Positions 19,378-29,231 of a stretch of 64,000 nt of DNA are shown here, in pieces. A program made the translations under genes and the position numbers. The stretch is from Mesorhizobium australicum WSM2073 (GTDB taxonomy: Bacteria; Pseudomonadota; Alphaproteobacteria; Rhizobiales; Rhizobiaceae): positions 434,001 to 498,000 of the forward strand of contig NC_019973.1 of assembly GCF_000230995.2 (NCBI RefSeq). Reading direction: 5' to 3'. Below the pieces are notes generated by a model. That model saw only the letters and a list, made by a program, of their open reading frames with translations. It did no database searches and had not been told where the DNA came from. Each line of letters opens with the position of its first letter. Position 1 is the stretch's first letter.

Positions 19378-21036
19378 ATGGCTGACGACGCGGATGTGAT
19401 CATTGTCGGCGCCGGCCTTGCCGGACTGGTCGCCGCCGCCGAGCTTGCGGAAGCGGGCAAGAAAATCATCATCGTCGACCAGGAGCCGGAGCAATCGCTG
19501 GGCGGCCAGGCGTTCTGGTCCTTCGGCGGGCTTTTCCTCGTCGATTCACAGGAGCAGCGGCGCATGCGCATCCGCGACTCCCATGACCTGGCGCTCGAGG
19601 ACTGGATGGGCACCGCCGCCTTCGACCGGCCGGAAGACCACTGGCCACGCAAATGGGCCGAGGCCTATGTCGGCTTCGCCGCCAGCGAGAAACGCTCCTG
19701 GCTGATCGAGCGCGGGCTGAAATTCTTTCCTGTCGTCGGCTGGGCCGAGCGCGGCGGCGGCAACGCCATCGGCCACGGCAATTCGGTGCCTCGCTTCCAC
19801 ATCACCTGGGGCACCGGTCCCGGCGTGCTCGAACCTTTCGTGCTGCGCGTGCGCGAGGCGCAAAAGCGGGGATTGATCGACTTCAGGTTTCGTCACCGGG
19901 TCAATGCCCTGACGCGGACGGGTGCAGCCGTGACCGGCGTACAGGGCGACATCCTGCAACCGAGCCCTGTCGAGCGCGGCCACAAGAGCCCGCGCGACGT
20001 ATCAGGCGATTTCGCATTGCAAGCGCAGGCGGTGATCGTCGCCTCCGGCGGCATTGGCGCCAACCATCGGCTGGTGCGGGAAAACTGGCCCACGCGGCTG
20101 GGCAACGCGCCGCAGCGCATGATCACCGGCGTGCCGGACCACGTCGACGGCCGCATGCTGGCCATATCGGAACAGGCCGGCGGCAGGGTCATCAACCGCG
20201 ACCGCATGTGGCACTATGTCGAGGGCATCAAGAACTGGGCGCCGATCTGGACAGACCATGCGATCCGCATCCTGCCCGGCCCATCCTCGCTGTGGCTCGA
20301 TGCCCGGGGAAAACGCCTGCCAGTGCCACTCTATCCCGGCTTCGACACGCTGGGCACGCTTAGCCATATCATGAGCACCGGCTTCGACTATTCCTGGTTC
20401 ATCCTGACGAAAAAGATCATCCAGAAGGAATTCGCGCTGTCGGGCTCGGAGCAGAACCCCGACCTGACGGGAAAAAGCTGGCGCCAGGTGCTCGGTCGCG
20501 CCACGTCGGGCATTCCCGGCCCGGTCAAGGCGTTCATGGAAAAGGGCGAGGACTTCATCGTCGAGGCCAATCTTTCGAAACTGGTCGCGCGCATGAACGC
20601 GCTGGCCGGCGGCGAACCGCTGCTTGACGTCGCAACGGTCGAGCGCGAGATCCGCGCCCGCGACATGCAACTCGACAATCCGTTCTCCAAGGACATGCAG
20701 GTGACCGCGCTGCGCGGCGCGCGCGCCTATCTCGGCGACCGCCTGATCCGCACGGCAAAGCCGCACAAGATGCTCGACCCGGCGAACGGACCGCTGATCG
20801 CGGTGCGCCTCAACATCCTGACCCGCAAGACGCTGGGCGGCCTGCAGACCGATCTCGACAGCCGCGTGCTCGATGCCGGCGGCCAGCCGGTGCCGGGCCT
20901 CTATGCGGTCGGTGAAGTGGCGGGCTTCGGCGGCGGCGGCGTGCATGGCTACGCGGCGCTTGAGGGCACATTCCTGGGCGGCTGTATCTTCTCGGGCCGC
21001 AGCGCCGGCCGGGCGGCGGCACGTTCGGTGGGGTGA
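19378..21036 (+). CDS. FAD-dependent dehydrogenase, KstD/fumarate reductase-like
   Basis: A 552-residue flavoprotein with an N-terminal FAD-binding GAGLAGLVAAAELAEAGKK, a second motif VASGGIGANHRLV, and the C-terminal LYAVGEVAGFGGGGVHGYAALEGTFLGG typical of the FAD_binding_2 family (3-ketosteroid dehydrogenase/fumarate reductase). It is usually annotated only as an FAD-binding dehydrogenase; no steroid genes lie nearby. A GGGGAGG box precedes the ATG. It is probably co-transcribed with the Gfo/Idh/MocA gene. Confidence 0.88.
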   Translation: MADDADVIIVGAGLAGLVAAAELAEAGKKIIIVDQEPEQSLGGQAFWSFGGLFLVDSQEQRRMRIRDSHDLALEDWMGTAAFDRPEDHWPRKWAEAYVGFAASEKRSWLIERGLKFFPVVGWAERGGGNAIGHGNSVPRFHITWGTGPGVLEPFVLRVREAQKRGLIDFRFRHRVNALTRTGAAVTGVQGDILQPSPVERGHKSPRDVSGDFALQAQAVIVASGGIGANHRLVRENWPTRLGNAPQRMITGVPDHVDGRMLAISEQAGGRVINRDRMWHYVEGIKNWAPIWTDHAIRILPGPSSLWLDARGKRLPVPLYPGFDTLGTLSHIMSTGFDYSWFILTKKIIQKEFALSGSEQNPDLTGKSWRQVLGRATSGIPGPVKAFMEKGEDFIVEANLSKLVARMNALAGGEPLLDVATVEREIRARDMQLDNPFSKDMQVTALRGARAYLGDRLIRTAKPHKMLDPANGPLIAVRLNILTRKTLGGLQTDLDSRVLDAGGQPVPGLYAVGEVAGFGGGGVHGYAALEGTFLGGCIFSGRSAGRAAARSVG

Positions 21037-21113
21037 GACAGCGGCGTGTTGCCGGCACTTGGCTGAGCCGCTGCCATCGACCGTGCACCCAATAAACCGC
21101 GGCTTAGGAGATT

Positions 21114-21190
21114 TGGCGCGCCCGAAGAGATTCGAACTCCTGACCCCCAGATTCGTAGTCTGGTGCTCTATCCAGCTGAGCTACGGGCGC
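21114..21190 (-). tRNA. tRNA-Arg (anticodon ACG), CCA encoded
   Basis: On the minus strand a full cloverleaf runs from GCGCCCG at 21190 to CGGGCGC, discriminator G and an encoded CCA at 21114. The D arm is GCTCAGCTGGATAGAGC, the anticodon stem-loop CCAGACTACGAATCTGG with ACG in the loop, and the T arm contains GTTCGAATC. It would read CGU and, after deamination to inosine, CGC and CGA. No integrase or repeated att-like 3' end was seen nearby. Confidence 0.97.
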
Positions 21191-21448
21191 GCATCAGGCC
21201 ATGTTTTCGACGGCCCCGCGATCCGGTCCGAAAGACCGGCCGCGAATGTGTGCAGTTCCCTAACGACTGAATTCGCGAAAAGCAAGCCGATCCGGCAAAA
21301 GTTTTGTCGCAAGCCTGTCATGCGGCGATGCCGGCGCTCATCCCGGCACTTCGAGCCGCTGTGACTGGCCTGATCCTGGCGATCGGGAACTGTTGGAGAG
21401 AGCGACGGGTCCGCAAGGTGGTAATCTCGGGAAACGGGACGGAAGCCG

Positions 21449-22936
21449 TCAGGCTGGGCGGCGCAGGCTGCCACGGGCCTGGTCGAGCCGCACCGGCTGG
21501 TCGGGGATGGTGACGGCGAATGTGGTGCGCCCGCCGATCGATTCGACCAATTCCACCGTGCCGCCATGCGCCCTGATCAGTTCATGCGCGATCGCCAGGC
21601 CAAGGCCGGTGCCGCCGCTGCGCGCCGAGCCGCGGAAGGCCGCGAACAGGTTTTCGCGCGCCTTGGGCGGCAGGCCAGGGCCGGTGTCGGTGACGGCGAT
21701 GCGGCTGACGCTGCCCATGCGCTCGGCCGAGACCGCCAGCCGCCGCACCACGGCGCTTTCGGTATCGGCCGCCATCGCCTGCACCGAGTTGCGGCAAAGA
21801 TTGGTGAGCACCCGGAAGAGCTGGTCGGAATCGGCATCCACCTCGAAAGCCATCTCGACCGCGTTGATGAACTCGATGCCCTGCTCGATGTCGAGCAGGC
21901 CGTGCACGTCCTCGACCAGTTGGCGCAGCCTCACCCTGCGGCGCGACGGCGGCGGCTCCTGCGTGCGGCCGTAATGAAGCACGCCCTCCGAATAGGAGAC
22001 GGCGCGGTCGAGCGCGCGCAGAAGCTTCGGCGCAAAGGCCTGCACGGTCGGATCCTTGACCAGGCGAAGGCGGTCCGACATCAGCTGGGCGGAGGCCAGG
22101 ATGTTGCGCATGTCGTGGTTGATCTTCGACACGGCGAGACCGAGGTCGGCCAGATGCTTCTGCTCGGCCAGCATCTTTTGCAGCCGCTCCTGCATCTGCG
22201 ACAGTTCGCGCTCGGCCACTCCGATCTCGTCGGAACGAGCAGCGGGGCGGATGATCCGTCCAGGGTCGTCGGGAGCTTCCGAGAAGGAGAGCATCGAGCG
22301 CGTCATGGTACGGATCGGCCCGATCATGATCAGGTCGATCGCGGCATAGACCAGCATGGCCGTGAACAGCGAGATCAATAGCGAGACGAAAGCGACGTTG
22401 CGCGAATAGATGAGCATGGCCTTGCGGAGCGAATAGTCCGGCATGATCAGCTCGAACTCCTTGTCGCTGTCGCCGACCGGCCCGAAGACGCGCAGCATCC
22501 TGTCGCCGCCGAAAAAAAGCGTATCCAGCGCGCCGGTCATGCCCTTGACCATGCCGACGCTGGCGAGATCGATGTGTTCGTCGACCTGCGGCGGCATGTC
22601 GGCCACCACCAGAAGCCGCGACACGCCGCCGTCGCGCACCGCGATCGCCTTGGCGCCGATCGCCATCAGCACGTCATTCTGGGCCGTACGCGACAGCGAG
22701 GTCGACTCGCCCTGCACCAGCACGATCGACACGGCTGCGGCCGTGCTCAGCCTCTCCTTGAGCCAGCTCAGCCGGTAGCTGGCGATCCAGGGCAGGAAGA
22801 TGAGCACTTCGGCCAGCAGCACGAAAACGATGGTGAGCAGCAGCAGCTTCGTCGACAGACCACGCGACAGCGGTACCGTGCGGACAGCGGCTGACGCCGG
22901 TCCGGTCCCTTCGCCTGCTTGGCTGGCTTCGCTCAT
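21449..22936 (-). CDS. HAMP-containing sensor histidine kinase
   Basis: A 495-residue inner-membrane kinase: helix at about 28-50, periplasmic sensor domain, second helix around 180-205, HAMP linker, then an H box in [19 protein letters not shown] and an ATP-binding domain with N box ([12 protein letters not shown]), DTGPGLPP and [13 protein letters not shown]. No response regulator gene is next to it, so its partner is an orphan elsewhere. It is divergent from rpmH. The signal sensed is unknown. Confidence 0.93.
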   Translation of the reverse strand: MSEASQAGEGTGPASAAVRTVPLSRGLSTKLLLLTIVFVLLAEVLIFLPWIASYRLSWLKERLSTAAAVSIVLVQGESTSLSRTAQNDVLMAIGAKAIAVRDGGVSRLLVVADMPPQVDEHIDLASVGMVKGMTGALDTLFFGGDRMLRVFGPVGDSDKEFELIMPDYSLRKAMLIYSRNVAFVSLLISLFTAMLVYAAIDLIMIGPIRTMTRSMLSFSEAPDDPGRIIRPAARSDEIGVAERELSQMQERLQKMLAEQKHLADLGLAVSKINHDMRNILASAQLMSDRLRLVKDPTVQAFAPKLLRALDRAVSYSEGVLHYGRTQEPPPSRRRVRLRQLVEDVHGLLDIEQGIEFINAVEMAFEVDADSDQLFRVLTNLCRNSVQAMAADTESAVVRRLAVSAERMGSVSRIAVTDTGPGLPPKARENLFAAFRGSARSGGTGLGLAIAHELIRAHGGTVELVESIGGRTTFAVTIPDQPVRLDQARGSLRRPA

Positions 22937-23063
22937 GCGACTCGATCTTCACAATCACTTGATCAGCCAAGATTAGGCGATTACGGCTTTTTTGCCAATT
23001 TCTCCATTGGTCGGAAAAATAGATGCTCCAAAACAGGTGCGTCTTTAGGGCGCCGACGCCGGA

Positions 23064-23092
23064 TTGACTTCCAAAACCCTTCTTTCTATAAG
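23064..23092 (+). promoter_or_regulatory. Probable sigma-70 promoter of rpmH-rnpA
   Basis: TTGACT at 23064-23069 and TATAAG at 23087-23092 are separated by 17 bases, close to the vegetative consensus. The site lies about 120 bases ahead of the rpmH start, in the 277-base gap shared with the divergent kinase gene. Confidence 0.65.
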
Positions 23093-23213
23093 CCCGCTCA
23101 CGCTCGGGCCATTCGTCCCGGCGCGGTTTCGATCGCGCCAAAACCGGCCCGGCAAAGCTCCTGTTACAAAGTGACAGAATCAAGAAGGGCCGCACCCCGC
23201 GGTATTAAAACAA

Positions 23214-23348
23214 ATGAAGCGTACCTACCAACCGTCCAAACTCGTCCGCAAACGCCGGCACGGCTTCCGTGCCCGCATGGCCACCAAGGGTGGCCGTGGC
23301 GTCGTCGCAGCTCGCCGCAACCGCGGCCGCAAGCGGCTCAGCGCCTAA
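23214..23348 (+). CDS. rpmH: 50S ribosomal protein L34
   Basis: A complete 44-residue protein, [20 protein letters not shown]... to GRKRLSA, unmistakably L34. The ATG is at 23214 and the stop at 23348. rnpA begins 14 bases later, the near-universal rpmH-rnpA pairing, with yidC following. Confidence 0.98.
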   Translation: MKRTYQPSKLVRKRRHGFRARMATKGGRGVVAARRNRGRKRLSA

Positions 23349-23362
23349 GCGAGACGAGATCG

Positions 23363-23716
23363 TTGCCCGCAACCGGCAAGCCAGTGGGGCAAAATCCCGA
23401 GCGGCTTCTGAAACGCGCGGAATTCCTGGCCGTCCGTCGTGGTGAAAAGCGACGCGGACGGTTTTTCCTCGTCGAGGTCCTCGACCGCGGCGATGGCGGG
23501 GTGCCGCGCGTCGGCTACACCGTCACCAAGAAGGTCGGCAACGCCGTTGTGCGCAACCGCGTCAGGCGCCGGCTGAAAGAAGCCGTCCGCGTCCATGCCG
23601 CAGATGACATGGTGCCCGGCAATGATTATGTCATCGTCGGGCGCGATGATGCGCTGCGCGCCCCTTTCGGCCAGTTGAAGGCCGAACTCTCCCGCCGACT
23701 TCGCGGAACACGATAG
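23363..23716 (+). CDS. rnpA: Ribonuclease P protein component
   Basis: A 117-residue protein starting at TTG 23363 after a GAGACGAG box: (M)[20 protein letters not shown]. The RNR motif region [19 protein letters not shown], which binds RNase P RNA, is clear, as is [11 protein letters not shown]. It supports RNase P in trimming tRNA 5' ends. A GTG at 23384 is an alternative start but has no ribosome box. yidC begins 14 bases downstream. Confidence 0.95.
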   Translation: MPATGKPVGQNPERLLKRAEFLAVRRGEKRRGRFFLVEVLDRGDGGVPRVGYTVTKKVGNAVVRNRVRRRLKEAVRVHAADDMVPGNDYVIVGRDDALRAPFGQLKAELSRRLRGTR

Positions 23717-23730
23717 GCCAAGGGCTCTCG

Positions 23731-25551
23731 ATGGAAAACAACCGGAACTTCTTCATCACCATCGCCCTGTCGGTGCTGATCCTGGCGGTATGGCAGTACT
23801 TCTACGTGCTGCCGCGCAGCGAGGCGCAGCGCGAGGCCGCCAAGATCGAGCAGCAGCGCGTCGAGGAACAGAAGAAGGCGGCCGATGCGGCCAATCCGGG
23901 CGCATCGACACCGGCCCCAGGCGCGACCACCCCGGGCGCCATTCCCAACGCGCCCGGTGGTGACGTGGTCACCGTGGCCGGCCGCGATCAGGCGCTGGCG
24001 GCATCCAAGCGCGTCAAGATCGACACGCCGAGCCTCGAGGGCTCGATCAATTTGACCGGCGCGCGGCTCGACGACCTCAAGCTCAAGCACTACACCGAGA
24101 CGGTCGACAAGAATTCGCCCGAGATCGAGCTGCTCAACCCGCAGGCGCTGCCCACCGGCTATTTCGCCGAGATCGGCTTTGTCGGCAACGACAAGACCGG
24201 CGCGGTGCCGGGTGCGGAGACGGTGTGGAGCGTGGACGGCAATCCGACGCTGACCCCGTCGACGCCGGTGACGCTCACCTACACCAATGACAAGGGCCTG
24301 ACCTTCAAGCGCACCTTCTCCGTCGACGCAAACTACATGTTCACCGTGTCGGACACGGTGCAGAATTCAGGCTCGAGCGCGGTTTCGCTGTTCAACTATG
24401 GCCGTGTCACGCGCTACGACAAGCCAGCCGTCGCCAGCACCTATGTGCTGCATGAAGGCCTCATCGGCTTCACCGGCACGGAAGGCCTGCAGGAACACAA
24501 ATACGCCTCGGTCGAGAAGGACAAGCAGTACCAGCCTGGCAAGTCGACCGACGGCTGGCTCGGCATCACCGACAAATATTGGGCCGTCACGCTGGTGCCG
24601 ACCGAGAAGCAGCCGTTCCAGCCGCGCTATGCGTATTTCGAGGATGGCCGCCACCGTTACCAGTCCGACTTCCTGACCGACCCGATCAATGTCGAGGCCG
24701 GCCAGTCGGCGACCGTCGAGACCGAAATCTTCGCCGGCGCCAAGGAAGTCGGCAAGATCAACGCCTATGCCGAAGAGCGCCATATCAAGCGGTTCGACCT
24801 TTTGATCGACTGGGGCTGGTTCCACTTCATCACCAAGCCGATGTTCTGGCTGATCGACACGCTCTACAAGTTCCTCGGCAATTTCGGGCTGGCGATCCTG
24901 GCCACCACGGTCATCGTGAAAGCCATTTTCTTCCCGCTCGCCAACAAGTCATACGCGTCGATGGCGAACATGAAGAAGGTGCAGCCCAAGATGCTCGAGA
25001 TCCGCGAGAAATACGCGGACGACAAGATGAAGCAGCAGCAGGCGATGATGGAGCTGTACAAGACCGAGAAGATCAATCCGCTCGCCGGCTGCTGGCCGGT
25101 GGCGCTGCAGATCCCGGTCTTCTTCTCCCTCTACAAGGTGCTCTACATCACCATCGAGATGCGGCACGCGCCGTTCTTCGGCTGGATCCAGGATCTGGCC
25201 GCGCCCGATCCGACCTCGATCTTCAACCTGTTCGGGCTGGTTCCGGTCACGCTGCCGCATATGCTGATGATCGGTGTGTGGCCGCTGATCATGGGCGTCA
25301 CCATGTTCCTGCAGATGCGCATGAACCCGACGCCGCCGGACCCGACGCAAGCCGCGATCTTCACCTGGATGCCGGTCATCTTCACCTTCATGATGGCGGG
25401 CTTCCCGGCCGGTCTCGTCATCTACTGGGCCTGGAACAACACGCTGTCGATCCTGCAGCAGGGCGTGATCATGAAGCGCCAGGGCGCCAAGATCGAGCTG
25501 TGGGACAATCTGGTGGCGCTGTTCCGCAAGAAACCGTCACCGGCGGAATAG
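23731..25551 (+). CDS. yidC: Membrane protein insertase YidC
   Basis: A 606-residue YidC of the Gram-negative type: N-terminal helix (NFFITIALSVLILAVWQYFYV), a Pro/Ala-rich linker, a large periplasmic P1 domain to about residue 350, then the conserved five-helix insertase core (FGLAILATTVIVKAIFFPLA, INPLAGCWPVALQIPVFFSL, PHMLMIGVWPLIMGVTMF, IFTFMMAGFPAGLVIYWAWN). It inserts and folds inner-membrane proteins alone or with SecYEG. In many rhizobia engB and argB follow closely; here engB lies 8 kb away. Confidence 0.98.
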   Translation: MENNRNFFITIALSVLILAVWQYFYVLPRSEAQREAAKIEQQRVEEQKKAADAANPGASTPAPGATTPGAIPNAPGGDVVTVAGRDQALAASKRVKIDTPSLEGSINLTGARLDDLKLKHYTETVDKNSPEIELLNPQALPTGYFAEIGFVGNDKTGAVPGAETVWSVDGNPTLTPSTPVTLTYTNDKGLTFKRTFSVDANYMFTVSDTVQNSGSSAVSLFNYGRVTRYDKPAVASTYVLHEGLIGFTGTEGLQEHKYASVEKDKQYQPGKSTDGWLGITDKYWAVTLVPTEKQPFQPRYAYFEDGRHRYQSDFLTDPINVEAGQSATVETEIFAGAKEVGKINAYAEERHIKRFDLLIDWGWFHFITKPMFWLIDTLYKFLGNFGLAILATTVIVKAIFFPLANKSYASMANMKKVQPKMLEIREKYADDKMKQQQAMMELYKTEKINPLAGCWPVALQIPVFFSLYKVLYITIEMRHAPFFGWIQDLAAPDPTSIFNLFGLVPVTLPHMLMIGVWPLIMGVTMFLQMRMNPTPPDPTQAAIFTWMPVIFTFMMAGFPAGLVIYWAWNNTLSILQQGVIMKRQGAKIELWDNLVALFRKKPSPAE

Positions 25552-25632
25552 CCGGCGCCTCTTTGGCAAGAGAGCCCGCCCCAGCGACTGAGCCATAAAG
25601 TTGGACGGTCTCGGCAAGCAAACAGATTTGAC

Positions 25633-25667
25633 GGCTGGGTCCTGTGTTCTACAGGGCCCAGCCTTTT
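25633..25667 (+). terminator. Rho-independent terminator after yidC
   Basis: ggctgggtcctgt (25633-25645) pairs with acagggcccagcc (25651-25663), with one T:G pair and a 5-base loop, followed by tttt. It should end the rpmH-rnpA-yidC transcript. Confidence 0.85.
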
Positions 25668-25925
25668 AGTTTCAGCGATGCGGTGGTCCGGCACGCGATA
25701 AAACAGGCACCGAGTCGGCAATTCCTGGTCTCCGTCATTGCCGGCAAATCAGCCGGCCCTCGCCGCTGCCGGATTGTTCCGCATGGAACTTATCCTGCGT
25801 TCAAGAGTTCGCGCAAAAGGCTTCCTAAGCTCCCGCGTGAGAGGATCAGGTCGGCGCGCCCATCCAAATTCAAGGCAGTGCAGCGGATCGACCTCATCAC
25901 ATGCAACTTGCAGAGAGGCATTCCG
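25668..25925. other. Non-coding gap between the yidC terminator and the next gene
   Basis: No convincing gene is seen. An open frame covers part of this stretch but continues into the next gene without its own ribosome site. The promoter of the small gene at 25926 should lie here. Confidence 0.5.
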
Positions 25926-26144
25926 ATGAGCAGCAACATTCACCCAAAGACGGCCAAGCCCACCAACAAGGATTTGAAGCAGAATCCCGGAATCGGCGCC
26001 TCCAGGGGCACGATCAAGGGAGGCAATCTTCTCGACGAGGACGAGGAACTGGACGGCGAGAACACTTTCAAGGGAGATGTCGATAACGACACCACGCCGC
26101 AAGGCGGCGTCAATCCCCGGCAGACCGGGCGAACCAACCAATAA
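25926..26144 (+). CDS. Small acidic hypothetical protein
   Basis: A 72-residue hydrophilic protein, MSSNIHPKTAKPTNKDLKQN to RQTGRTNQ, with an acidic centre (LLDEDEELDGEN) and glycine/asparagine-rich ends. It has no signal, helix of membrane type or cysteine and is probably disordered. The ATG follows a GAGAGG box at a good distance. It stands 135 bases before the methyltransferase/esterase fusion gene on the same strand. No family is recognised. Confidence 0.7.
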   Translation: MSSNIHPKTAKPTNKDLKQNPGIGASRGTIKGGNLLDEDEELDGENTFKGDVDNDTTPQGGVNPRQTGRTNQ

Positions 26145-26279
26145 GCCTGCGCGATCGACGTGGGCTGCCGAGGAAGACCGGATGGTCTGCCGGAGCCGGG
26201 AGAGCGAATGCCACCGAAACGCCTTCGCTCTTCAGATGACATCACGTCGATCCGATCAATCGCCTGATTGGAGGCTCTC

Positions 26280-28250
26280 ATGCTGGATTTCGAGTACGCC
26301 AGGCATCGGATGGTGGAGGCGCACATCGCGCGCCGTGGAGTGCATGACAGGCGGGTTCTGAATGCGGTACGCCGGGTTGCGCGAGAGCAATTCGTCGACG
26401 AGGGTTTAGAGGAATTCGCCTATGAGGACAGCCCGCTGCCGATCGGCAGCGGACAGACGATCTCGCAACCCTTCATCGTGGCGAAAATGGCGGAGATCGC
26501 CGAGATCGAGGCGACCGATCGCGTGCTGGAAATCGGCACCGGCTCGGGCTACGCGGCGGCCGTGCTGGCCGAACTTGCTGAACACGTCTTCACCATAGAG
26601 CGGCATCGATCGCTCGCGCAGCAGGCGGAGCGGCGGCTCAATGCCACCGGGTATCGAAATATCGAGGTCCGGGTCGGCGACGGCACAAAAGGCTGGCAGG
26701 AAAAGGCGCCGTTTGACGCCATCGTCGTCGCGGCCGCCGGAACGTCCATCCCCCTCGGCTTGCAGGAGCAGTTGGAGATCGGCGGCAGGCTGATCATCCC
26801 GGTCGGTGAAGACCTCTACTCCCAGCGGCTCGTTCGCGTCACGCGGATCGCTGCAAACAAGTTCGAGGAGGAGGACCTCGGTGGTGTCATGTTCGTGCCG
26901 CTGATCGGCGAGCACGGCGGACACGACGAAAACGCATCGGTGCGCGAGGCGCGCGCTCCTCCATTGCCGCGGCAAATTGCAAGGGCGGCCGAAGATTTGC
27001 CGCAGATCGACGATCCGGCCTTCGGCGCGATGTTCGATCGGTTCGGCAGCCGGCGCGTCGTCCTGCTCGGGGAGGCGAGCCACGGCACTTCGGAATTTTA
27101 TCGTGCCCGTGCGGCTGTCACCCGACGCCTCCTCCAGCGACACGGCTTCACCATCGTGGCCGTCGAGGCGGATTGGCCGGATGCGGCGCAGATCAACCGG
27201 TATGTTCGCGGAGGGGAGCGGCGGTCGGATGCGCAGCCGCTCTTCCAGCGCTTCCCGACCTGGATGTGGCGCAACGCCGAGGTGTCCGAATTCATCGGCT
27301 GGCTGCATGAATACAACCGGGATGTGCCCGGTCATGCGCGGAAAGCAGGCTTTTATGGGCTCGATCTCTACAATATGAGCGGCTCGATCGCCACGGTGCT
27401 TGCCTATCTGGACAAGGTCGATCCCGAAGCGGCCGCCGTCGCGCGCGAGCGCTATGGCTGTCTGATGCCCTGGCAGAACGAGCCCAGCACCTACGGACGC
27501 GCGGCGCTGCGGCCGGGCTACAGAACCTGCGAAGAGGCCGTTGTGCGACAGTGCATGGATCTGTTCGAGCGATCCATGATGGAGGGCGACGGCGATCTCC
27601 TCGACGCCAAGCAGAGTGCACGTCTGGTCGCATCGGCCGAGCGCTACTACCGCGTGATGTATTATGGTGGCGCCGAGACCTGGAACCTCCGCGATCGGCA
27701 CATGTTTGAAACGCTCGATCAACTTCTCGAAGCGCATGGACCGAAGTCGAAGGCCGTGGTGTGGGCGCATAACTCGCATATCGGGGACGCGCGGCATACC
27801 GACATGGGCACTGTCCGTGACGAGTTGAACATCGGCCAGCTCTGCCGGGAGCGCTTCGGTGCCCAGGCGGCGCTGATCGGCTTCGGGACGGATACCGGTA
27901 CTGTCGCCTGTGCCTCGGATTGGGACCGTGAGATGGAGGTAAAGGACCTAAATCCGTCGCTGCCGGGCAGCTTCGAGCGGCTGTGTCACGAGAGCGGCAA
28001 ACCGTCGTTCCTGCTGGATTTTGAGCGCCATGGCGAGCTCGGCGCCGACCTGGCGGCGCCGAGGCCGGAACGCTATATCGGCGTTATCTACAGGCCTGAG
28101 ACTGAACGGCTCAGCCATTACATGGACTCGTCCGTCTCCCGCCAGTTCGATGCCTTTGTCTGGTTCGATCGAACGTCCGCGGTCACGCCGCTCAGCAAGC
28201 CGACCGACAGCATCGGCAAGGTACCGGATACATTTCCCTTCGGCATCTGA
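26280..28250 (+). CDS. Fusion of protein-L-isoaspartate methyltransferase and erythromycin-esterase-like domain
   Basis: A 656-residue two-domain protein. Residues 1 to about 215 are a complete PCMT: MVEAHIARRGVHDRRVLNAV, then SGQTISQPFIVAKM and the SAM-binding VLEIGTGSGYAAAVLAEL; this domain methylates isoaspartate in aged proteins. From about 240 to the end an erythromycin-esterase-like domain follows: VVLLGEASHGTSEFY and VEADWPDAAQINRYVRG carry the conserved acid and histidine pattern, with VVWAHNSHIGDARHTDMG further on. The ATG at 26280 follows GGAGG. It is not a frameshift artefact, as both domains are intact in one frame. Whether the esterase-like half acts on macrolides or on something in protein repair is unknown. 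Confidence 0.88.
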   Translation: MLDFEYARHRMVEAHIARRGVHDRRVLNAVRRVAREQFVDEGLEEFAYEDSPLPIGSGQTISQPFIVAKMAEIAEIEATDRVLEIGTGSGYAAAVLAELAEHVFTIERHRSLAQQAERRLNATGYRNIEVRVGDGTKGWQEKAPFDAIVVAAAGTSIPLGLQEQLEIGGRLIIPVGEDLYSQRLVRVTRIAANKFEEEDLGGVMFVPLIGEHGGHDENASVREARAPPLPRQIARAAEDLPQIDDPAFGAMFDRFGSRRVVLLGEASHGTSEFYRARAAVTRRLLQRHGFTIVAVEADWPDAAQINRYVRGGERRSDAQPLFQRFPTWMWRNAEVSEFIGWLHEYNRDVPGHARKAGFYGLDLYNMSGSIATVLAYLDKVDPEAAAVARERYGCLMPWQNEPSTYGRAALRPGYRTCEEAVVRQCMDLFERSMMEGDGDLLDAKQSARLVASAERYYRVMYYGGAETWNLRDRHMFETLDQLLEAHGPKSKAVVWAHNSHIGDARHTDMGTVRDELNIGQLCRERFGAQAALIGFGTDTGTVACASDWDREMEVKDLNPSLPGSFERLCHESGKPSFLLDFERHGELGADLAAPRPERYIGVIYRPETERLSHYMDSSVSRQFDAFVWFDRTSAVTPLSKPTDSIGKVPDTFPFGI

Positions 28251-28463
28251 ATGTCCGGGACTTACTTCCAGTGCCTGACGGGTCGGCCTGTCCGCAATCG
28301 CGCGGCCTGTCGAAAAAGCCTGGTTCGTCCAGATATTTTCTTTGGGCAGGGCTCCGTTCACGTTCCCGTGATCGGCGAAACTGCGAGCACTCGCGCGGCG
28401 TGACTGCCTGTGCGTTTCCAAAGGCTATCAATTCCGATCAGCCCTCACCCGGAGGAAGACCAC

Positions 28464-29024
28464 ATGCGCTTGCCCACATTCAGGACCATCGCCGTATCAG
28501 CCCTTGTCGCCGGCATGGCGATTGCCGCCCCAGCCCACGCCAAGAACCCGAATGTCGGCGGCGCGCCGATGTACGCCACCAAGAACATCGTGCAGAACGC
28601 GGTCAAGTCGAAGGATCACACGACGCTGGTCGCCGCCGTCAAGGCCGCCGGCCTGGTCGACACGTTGCAAAGCGCGGGTCCGTTCACCGTGTTTGCCCCG
28701 ACCAACGAGGCTTTCGCGGCACTGCCGGACGGCACCGTCGATACGCTGCTCAAGCCCGAGAACAAGGACAAGCTCACCAAGGTGCTGACCGCACATGTCG
28801 TGGCTGGCAAGATTTCAGGCGCCGAGATGATGAAGAAGGCCAAGGCGATGGGCGGCAAATACGAGATGAAGACCGTCTCGGGCGACACGCTCACCGCCGA
28901 GATCAAGAAAGGCAAGCTCTACATCATGGACGAGTCCGGCGGCGAGGCGAAGGTGACGATCGCAGACGTCAACCAGTCGAACGGCGTCATTCACGTCGTC
29001 AACAAGGTGCTGTTGCCGAAGTAA
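28464..29024 (+). CDS. Secreted fasciclin-domain protein (copy 1)
   Basis: A 186-residue protein with a signal peptide (MRLPTFRTIAVSALVAGMAI...APAHA) and one fasciclin (FAS1) domain: the H1 box [20 protein letters not shown] and the H2-region NGVIHVVNKVLLPK. FAS1 domains mediate adhesion or matrix binding outside the cell; in rhizobia such proteins have been linked to host interaction. CGGAGGAAG precedes the ATG at 28464. A very close paralogue lies at 39108-39665. Confidence 0.93.
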   Translation: MRLPTFRTIAVSALVAGMAIAAPAHAKNPNVGGAPMYATKNIVQNAVKSKDHTTLVAAVKAAGLVDTLQSAGPFTVFAPTNEAFAALPDGTVDTLLKPENKDKLTKVLTAHVVAGKISGAEMMKKAKAMGGKYEMKTVSGDTLTAEIKKGKLYIMDESGGEAKVTIADVNQSNGVIHVVNKVLLPK

Positions 29025-29131
29025 CGGCGTCCGGCGAAAGGGGGCGTTGGCAGGCCGTTGGGGCTTTCTCGGTCCGCCATCCCCGCCCCGTGACGAGGTG
29101 CCATGTTTCTTGGGAAGCCGTATCGGCGAGG

Positions 29132-29172
29132 CCGGGGTCCTGTCGTCCCTCACAGGACCCCGGTTTCTTTTT
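29132..29172 (+). terminator. Rho-independent terminator after fasciclin copy 1
   Basis: ccggggtcctgt (29132-29143) and acaggaccccgg (29152-29163) make a perfect 12-bp stem with an 8-base loop, followed by tttcttttt. It separates the fasciclin gene from the convergent efflux operon. Confidence 0.9.
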
Positions 29173-29231
29173 GCGTCCTGTGAGGGCGAATGGGCGTCAG
29201 CGACGCTCAACTTCCGACCGCTTCCACCGCC

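Noticed and set aside
21114..21190. tRNA-Arg as an integration site of a genomic island
   Set aside because: No integrase gene or repeated 3' tRNA end was found on either side.
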